Shown here piece by piece: positions 6,054 through 9,879 of a DNA stretch of 9,879 nucleotides; positions within the stretch are counted from its first letter, which is position 1, and each line of letters begins with the position of its first letter. The notes under the pieces were generated by a model. That model searched no databases. It was not told the DNA's origin and worked only from the letters and a program-made list of their open reading frames with translations. The position numbers were made by a program, and so were the translations under genes. This stretch comes from DATJHM01 sp035493895 (GTDB taxonomy: Bacteria; Chloroflexota; Ktedonobacteria; Ktedonobacterales; Ktedonobacteraceae), in the NCBI GenBank assembly GCA_035493895.1, contig DATJHM010000309.1, positions 1 through 9,879 on the forward strand, read 5' to 3'.

Positions 6054-7808
6054 ATGCGCATACCGGTCAGACGCTACCTGCTGCTTCTACAGGCGTACCT
6101 GAAACCGCAATGGTTGCAGGCTCTTTTCCTCGCGCTGGCTCTGCTGGCTGATATTGGCTTACAACTTCTCAATCCACAAATCGTGCGTTACTTTATTGAT
6201 ACAACTCTTGCTCATGGGGCTTCACTCTCACTTCTCTTCGCTGCTCTGGCTTTCATTGTTGTCGCTATTGCTACTCAGGGGATCGCGATCACGATCTCTT
6301 ATCTGAGTACGAATATCGCCTGGACGGCTACCAATCTCTTGCGCACAGATCTGATTGCTCATTGTCTCTCGCTGGATATCAGCTTTCACAAAGAACGGAC
6401 GCCGGGCGAGATGATCGAACGCATCGACGGCGATGTCGATAATCTCTCCAATTTCTTCTCGCAGTTCATTTTGAATCTGATCCTGAATGTCCTCTTACTC
6501 TTTGCTATTCTTGTTCTCTTCTTTACGATAAACTGGCTTGTTGGTGTGGTGATGACGCTCTATTCTGCGGTCGCGATGCTGGTTCTGATGTACCTGCGTC
6601 GCTGGGTGATTCCTGCCTGGAAGGCGGAGCGAGGCCAGAGCGCGATCTTCTATGGCTTTCTGGGTGAGCGCCTGGGGGGCACGGAGGATATCCGTGGCAA
6701 TGGCGCAACTGCCTATGTCATGCGCCGCTTCTACCTCCTGGTACGCCACTGGTTCCCTATTCGCAGACGCGCCGCGATGATGGGCGAGATGACCTGGATT
6801 GTGGCGCTGTTCCTGTTCGTCTGCGGAAGTGCGCTGGTGCTGGCTACCGGTACCTACCTGTGGAGTCTCGGTCTGCTCACGATCGGGACCATTTACCTGC
6901 TGTTCTCGTATACCGATCTTCTCTCACAGCCTCTTCAGCAAATTCAAACCCAACTGCAAGACCTCCAGCAAGCGGAAGCCTGCATTCAGCGCGTGGAGGA
7001 GCTGCTGACCCTGAAACCTTCTCTTGTGGATGGCGCGGAACCTCTCGCTCATCACGGTGAAGCGTTTGCCGTCTCTATGCAGCACGTCACCTTTGGCTAT
7101 ATTCCCGAAGAGCCTATCCTGCATGACATCTCTTTCGCCATTCAGCCGGGCAGAGTGCTTGGCGTGTTAGGGCGCACGGGCAGCGGCAAGACGACGCTGG
7201 CTCGCCTCCTCTTTCGGCTCTATGACATCCAGGACGGGGAGATCTGTATCGGGGGAAAAGAGATACGTAGTGTTCGCCTGCGCGATTTGCGCAACCAGAT
7301 TGGTCTGGTGACGCAGGATGTGCAGCTCTTTCATGCCAGTCTGCGCGACAATCTGACCTTTTTTAAACGCACGATCAGCGATGCTCAGGTACTGGCCGCT
7401 CTGGATGAAGTCGGTCTGACTCCCTGGCTTCACTCTCTGGATGAGGGACTTGATACGCTGTTGGGCTCGGACGGCGAGGGACTCTCCGCAGGCGAGGCGC
7501 AGTTGCTCGCGTTCTGTCGCATTCTCCTCAGCGATCCCGGCTTTGTTCTTCTCGACGAAGCTTCCTCGCGCCTCGATCCGCTCACCGAAGGTCTGGTCGA
7601 ATGCGCCATTAGCCGACTCTTTCAGGGACGTACTGCTCTGGTCATTGCTCATCGTCTGGCCACCATTCAGCGCGTCGATGACATTTTGATCCTCGAAGAT
7701 GGTCGAGCTATCGAATATGGATCGCGTGTGGAATTGCTGAACGATCCAGAGTCGCGCTTCTCCGGTCTCTTGCGCACCGGATTAGAAGAAGTGGAGGTGG
7801 TTGCATGA
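6054..7808 (+). CDS. ABC exporter half-transporter, subunit with the intact catalytic glutamate
   Basis: A 584-residue fused permease and ATPase. The N-terminal two thirds (about 15-320) form a type IV exporter membrane domain with six predicted helices and the EMIERIDGDVDNL coupling region. The ATPase domain has Walker A GRTGSGKT (373-380), the Q-loop in LVTQDVQLF, a non-standard signature LSAGE (477-481), Walker B LLDE with Glu at 502, a D-loop reading SSRLD instead of SSALD, and the switch His at 533 (VIAHR). The ATG at 6054 and a TTG at 6051 share one GGAGG site (6040-6044); the ATG, 9 nt away, is preferred. The last four bases overlap the next gene (ATGA), implying translational coupling. 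The degenerate signature and intact Walker B complement the partner. The substrate (drug, lipid or peptide) cannot be told from the sequence. Confidence 0.95.
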   Translation: MRIPVRRYLLLLQAYLKPQWLQALFLALALLADIGLQLLNPQIVRYFIDTTLAHGASLSLLFAALAFIVVAIATQGIAITISYLSTNIAWTATNLLRTDLIAHCLSLDISFHKERTPGEMIERIDGDVDNLSNFFSQFILNLILNVLLLFAILVLFFTINWLVGVVMTLYSAVAMLVLMYLRRWVIPAWKAERGQSAIFYGFLGERLGGTEDIRGNGATAYVMRRFYLLVRHWFPIRRRAAMMGEMTWIVALFLFVCGSALVLATGTYLWSLGLLTIGTIYLLFSYTDLLSQPLQQIQTQLQDLQQAEACIQRVEELLTLKPSLVDGAEPLAHHGEAFAVSMQHVTFGYIPEEPILHDISFAIQPGRVLGVLGRTGSGKTTLARLLFRLYDIQDGEICIGGKEIRSVRLRDLRNQIGLVTQDVQLFHASLRDNLTFFKRTISDAQVLAALDEVGLTPWLHSLDEGLDTLLGSDGEGLSAGEAQLLAFCRILLSDPGFVLLDEASSRLDPLTEGLVECAISRLFQGRTALVIAHRLATIQRVDDILILEDGRAIEYGSRVELLNDPESRFSGLLRTGLEEVEVVA

Positions 7809-9592
7809 AGATGCCGCAATTCCTCTGGCGCATCATTCGCTATCGCATCTGGCAGTACCTGGCAAATGTCGTCACTGACGCTGCCTTTATGACAACACGC
7901 CTGGCCTTTGGTCTGATCATACAGGGCTTTTTTAATACATTGCAACAACAGCCCAGGATCAGCCCTGCGCTCTGGGGCTGGATCGGTCTCATGGTGCTTG
8001 CTGCCTTTCTGCGCGGCGCAATCTCTTATGGCAATGCGCGTATCACTGTTGGCATGAACTTTCTCCAGAGGGTACTCATGCACCGCAATCTGCTGGAGCG
8101 AATATTGCAACGACCCGGCGCTCGTGCTGTACCAGCCTCTCCAGGCGAGGCGATGAACCGTTTTCGCGATGATGTGCAGAATGGGGTCAATCTGACCAAT
8201 ACGATTTCTGATGTCATTGCGAACAGTTACTTTATGCTCGCAGCGACGTACATTCTCGCGCGCATCAGTGTGCCGATTACGTTGACGGTCTTTTTGCCGC
8301 TGATCCTCGTGATCGCAATTGCGCAGAGTATGAAGAAGCGTCTGACGGTCTATCGTCAGGCGAGTAGAGCGGCTACGAGCGAGTTGACCAGCGCGATTGG
8401 CGAGATCTTTGGTGCCGTTCAGGCGATTCAGGTGGCGGGAGCCGAGCCGGAGGTCGTCACGCATTTCCGTAGCTTGAACGATAAGCGGCGTCTCCTGATC
8501 CTGCGCGATACGGTCCTGAGCAATACGCTGACGGCGACGTTTGCCAATACGGTTGGCATCGGGCGCGGGGTGATTCTGATTATGGTGGCGCTCTCGATCC
8601 GCTCACATGGCCTGAGCGTTGGCGATCTGGCCATTTTTCTCTATTACCTCTCGTCGGTCTCGGGCTTTGTCCAGTCTGTCGGTAATCTCCTGGCACAATA
8701 TATCCAGACCGATGTCTCATTCGGGCGGCTCGTCGCGCTCTTGCAGGGTGCGCCTGCTGCCAGTCTGGTGACCTATAATCCTCTCTACGTCCGTGGGGCC
8801 GAGCCGCCAGAGCTTCCCCGCCAGCGCAAAACGCCGGAGCAGCCGCTCAAGCAGCTCGAAGCGCGCAATTTAAGCTACCACTATCCCGATACGGGACGCG
8901 GCATCAGCAATATCAATCTCACGCTGAAGCGCGGTAGCATCACCGTCATTACCGGGCGCATTGGCTCAGGCAAAACCACTCTGCTCCAGGTGTTGCTTGG
9001 CCTCTTGCCGAAAGATGAAGGTGAGATCATCTGGAACGGCAATCCGGTCAGCGACCCTGCCAGCTTCTTCGTTCCTCCGCAGAGCGCCTATACTGCGCAG
9101 GTGCCGCACCTCTTCAGCGATCCGCTCAAAGAAAACATTCTGCTCGGTCTACGTGAAGAGGATGTGGATATCCAGCGCGCCGTTCACACTGCCGTACTGG
9201 ATCACGATGTCACCTTATTAGAAAATGGTCTGGATACCGTCATTGGCCCACGTGGCGTCAAGCTTTCCGGTGGGCAGGCGCAACGTACCGCCGCCGCCCG
9301 CATGCTTGTGCGCGAGTCAGACCTGCTCGTCTTCGATGACCTCTCCAGCGCCCTCGATGTCGAGACCGAGCAAACGATGTGGGAGCGCCTCTTCGCGCAG
9401 GGAGCTTTTACCTGTCTCGTCGTCTCCCACCGCAAAGCCGTGCTGCAACGCGCCGACCATATCCTCGTCCTCAAACATGGTCGCCTGGAAGCCGAAGGCA
9501 CTCTCCCCGAACTCATGGCGAACTGCGAGGAGATGCAGCAACTCTGGCACGGTGCCTGGGAAAGCCGCGAGGAGGATGTCGTCGAAAGGTAA
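7805..9592 (+). CDS. ABC exporter half-transporter, subunit with a degenerate Walker B
   Basis: A 595-residue fused permease and ATPase, second gene of the pair, starting within the stop of the first; GGAGG lies about 7 nt upstream. The membrane domain (about 20-310) includes EAMNRFRDDVQNGVNL, the conserved intracellular coupling segment. The ATPase domain has Walker A GRIGSGKT (384-391), the Q-loop in YTAQVPHLF, a canonical signature LSGGQ (487-491), Walker B LLVFDD with Asp at 512 where the catalytic Glu normally sits, SSALD, and the switch His at 542 (VSHRK). The Asp replacement marks the non-hydrolytic site, as in heterodimeric exporters of the BmrCD and TM287/288 kind. This subunit's canonical signature would complete the active site formed with the partner's Walker A and B. 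No clear terminator follows; the downstream 287 bases are repeat-rich. Confidence 0.95.
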   Translation: MKMPQFLWRIIRYRIWQYLANVVTDAAFMTTRLAFGLIIQGFFNTLQQQPRISPALWGWIGLMVLAAFLRGAISYGNARITVGMNFLQRVLMHRNLLERILQRPGARAVPASPGEAMNRFRDDVQNGVNLTNTISDVIANSYFMLAATYILARISVPITLTVFLPLILVIAIAQSMKKRLTVYRQASRAATSELTSAIGEIFGAVQAIQVAGAEPEVVTHFRSLNDKRRLLILRDTVLSNTLTATFANTVGIGRGVILIMVALSIRSHGLSVGDLAIFLYYLSSVSGFVQSVGNLLAQYIQTDVSFGRLVALLQGAPAASLVTYNPLYVRGAEPPELPRQRKTPEQPLKQLEARNLSYHYPDTGRGISNINLTLKRGSITVITGRIGSGKTTLLQVLLGLLPKDEGEIIWNGNPVSDPASFFVPPQSAYTAQVPHLFSDPLKENILLGLREEDVDIQRAVHTAVLDHDVTLLENGLDTVIGPRGVKLSGGQAQRTAAARMLVRESDLLVFDDLSSALDVETEQTMWERLFAQGAFTCLVVSHRKAVLQRADHILVLKHGRLEAEGTLPELMANCEEMQQLWHGAWESREEDVVER

Positions 9593-9625
9593 TGCAAATC
9601 TCTATAGCGGCGCTGCTTGTCTGCG

Positions 9626-9662
9626 CCAATAGGCATCAACCAAAGAAAAGATGCGCTATTGG
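9626..9662 (+). repeat. Imperfect hairpin downstream of the ABC operon
   Basis: CCAATAG (9626-9632) pairs with CTATTGG (9656-9662) and GCAT (9633-9636) with ATGC (9651-9654), leaving one bulged G (9655) and a 14-base A-rich loop. There is no T-run after it, so it is not a standard intrinsic terminator, although it might protect or end the ABC transcript. Confidence 0.5.
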
Positions 9663-9723
9663 AGGTGGCTGGGGGGCACGCGGATCGGCATGAAGCGCGA
9701 TCAATACGCATCAACCTAAGAAT
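9627..9723 (+). repeat. Pair of imperfect direct repeats 75 bp apart
   Basis: The segment starting at 9627 (CAATAGGCATCAACC) and that starting at 9702 (CAATACGCATCAACC) agree at about 19 of 22 positions. The period is 75 bp, again a multiple of three. The interval holds the inverted copy of the left repeat core. This suggests a composite repeat element rather than random similarity. Confidence 0.6.
9673..9701 (-). repeat. Dispersed repeat core, right copy, inverted relative to the left one
   Basis: The reverse complement matches 554-582 at 26 of 29 positions without gaps; the shared heart is ATCCGCGTGCCCC. It lies 81 bp after the ABC operon stop. No transposase, terminal repeat pair or target-site duplication is visible around it. 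Confidence 0.75.
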
Positions 9724-9755
9724 GGTTCAGATGCCATTATGCAGGTCAATAGAAA

Positions 9756-9850
9756 GCCGAGAGGGTCAATCGTGTCACACAGGATCGGGAGGAAAGAGGC
9801 ATGAGCCCGAAAAAACCGGTCATTTGCGTTCCCCCACCGACCCTCTCGCC
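9756..9850. repeat. Inverted repeat pair GCCGAGAGGGTC / GACCCTCTCGCC
   Basis: The arms 9756-9767 and 9839-9850 are complementary at 11 of 12 positions, separated by 71 bases. The right arm is part of the second fragment related to the tandem repeat. The structure may mark one end of a small non-coding mobile or repeat element. Confidence 0.45.
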
Positions 9851-9854
9851 CTTC
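9832..9854 (+). repeat. Second repeat fragment matching the tandem unit's 3' half
   Basis: This segment matches 627-649 (inside tandem unit 2) at 21 of 23 positions, in the same orientation as the left copy and opposite to the fragment at 9673-9701. The right end of the window therefore holds two pieces of the same repeat, rearranged relative to each other. Confidence 0.65.
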
Positions 9855-9879
9855 CGCAGAGGTAGGGGATGTGTTTTCT

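Noticed and set aside
7667..8464. 265-residue minus-strand frame
   Set aside because: It is antisense to conserved parts of both ABC genes and has an Arg/His-rich composition typical of shadow frames.
9617..9865. 82-residue plus-strand frame after the ABC operon
   Set aside because: It runs through several repeat pieces in a frame other than the one with third-position bias, and there is no ribosome site.

Overview
The window looks like chromosomal accessory DNA from a Gram-positive-like or Chloroflexota bacterium, most plausibly the class Ktedonobacteria. This taxonomic guess is an inference. It rests on moderate GC, a lipoprotein with a long Pro/Thr-rich linker behind its lipobox, many one-component regulators (WYL, LysR), a DoxX-like membrane protein, strong GGAGG-type ribosome binding sites with some GTG and TTG starts, and GC-rich repeats between genes. 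No rRNA, tRNA, CRISPR array, transposase or phage gene is visible.

Layout. At 1-314 (minus) lies the N-terminal part of a two-helix membrane protein of unknown function, cut by the window edge. A gene-free stretch (315-676) follows and contains a 48-bp tandem repeat (564-673). Four minus-strand genes come next: a secreted lipoprotein with a probable (alpha/alpha)6-barrel domain (677-2086, TTG start), a WYL-domain regulator (2254-3228), a CysL-like LysR regulator (3478-4374) and a small orphan protein (4411-4770). A 298-bp divergent regulatory region separates them from the plus-strand genes. These are a DoxX-family membrane protein (5069-5737), closed by a perfect 19-bp-stem terminator, and then two overlapping ABC exporter half-transporters (6054-7808 and 7805-9592). 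The last 287 bases carry no convincing gene but several repeats.

How the genes fit together. The two ABC genes share an ATGA overlap. Their nucleotide-binding motifs are complementary in their defects, so they should form one heterodimeric exporter with one canonical and one degenerate ATP site. The LysR gene, with the small orphan protein just upstream, is divergent from the DoxX gene, the usual arrangement for a LysR regulator and its target. Both families have members linked to sulfur or redox metabolism, but the substrate here is unknown. The WYL regulator and the lipoprotein are adjacent on one strand, though the lipoprotein appears to have its own promoter.

The least ordinary signal is the repeat family. 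Pieces of the left tandem repeat recur at the right end of the window, bracketing the gene block. Most of the differences between copies fall at third codon positions of a single reading frame. The rest looks like a well-organised but fairly ordinary accessory region.
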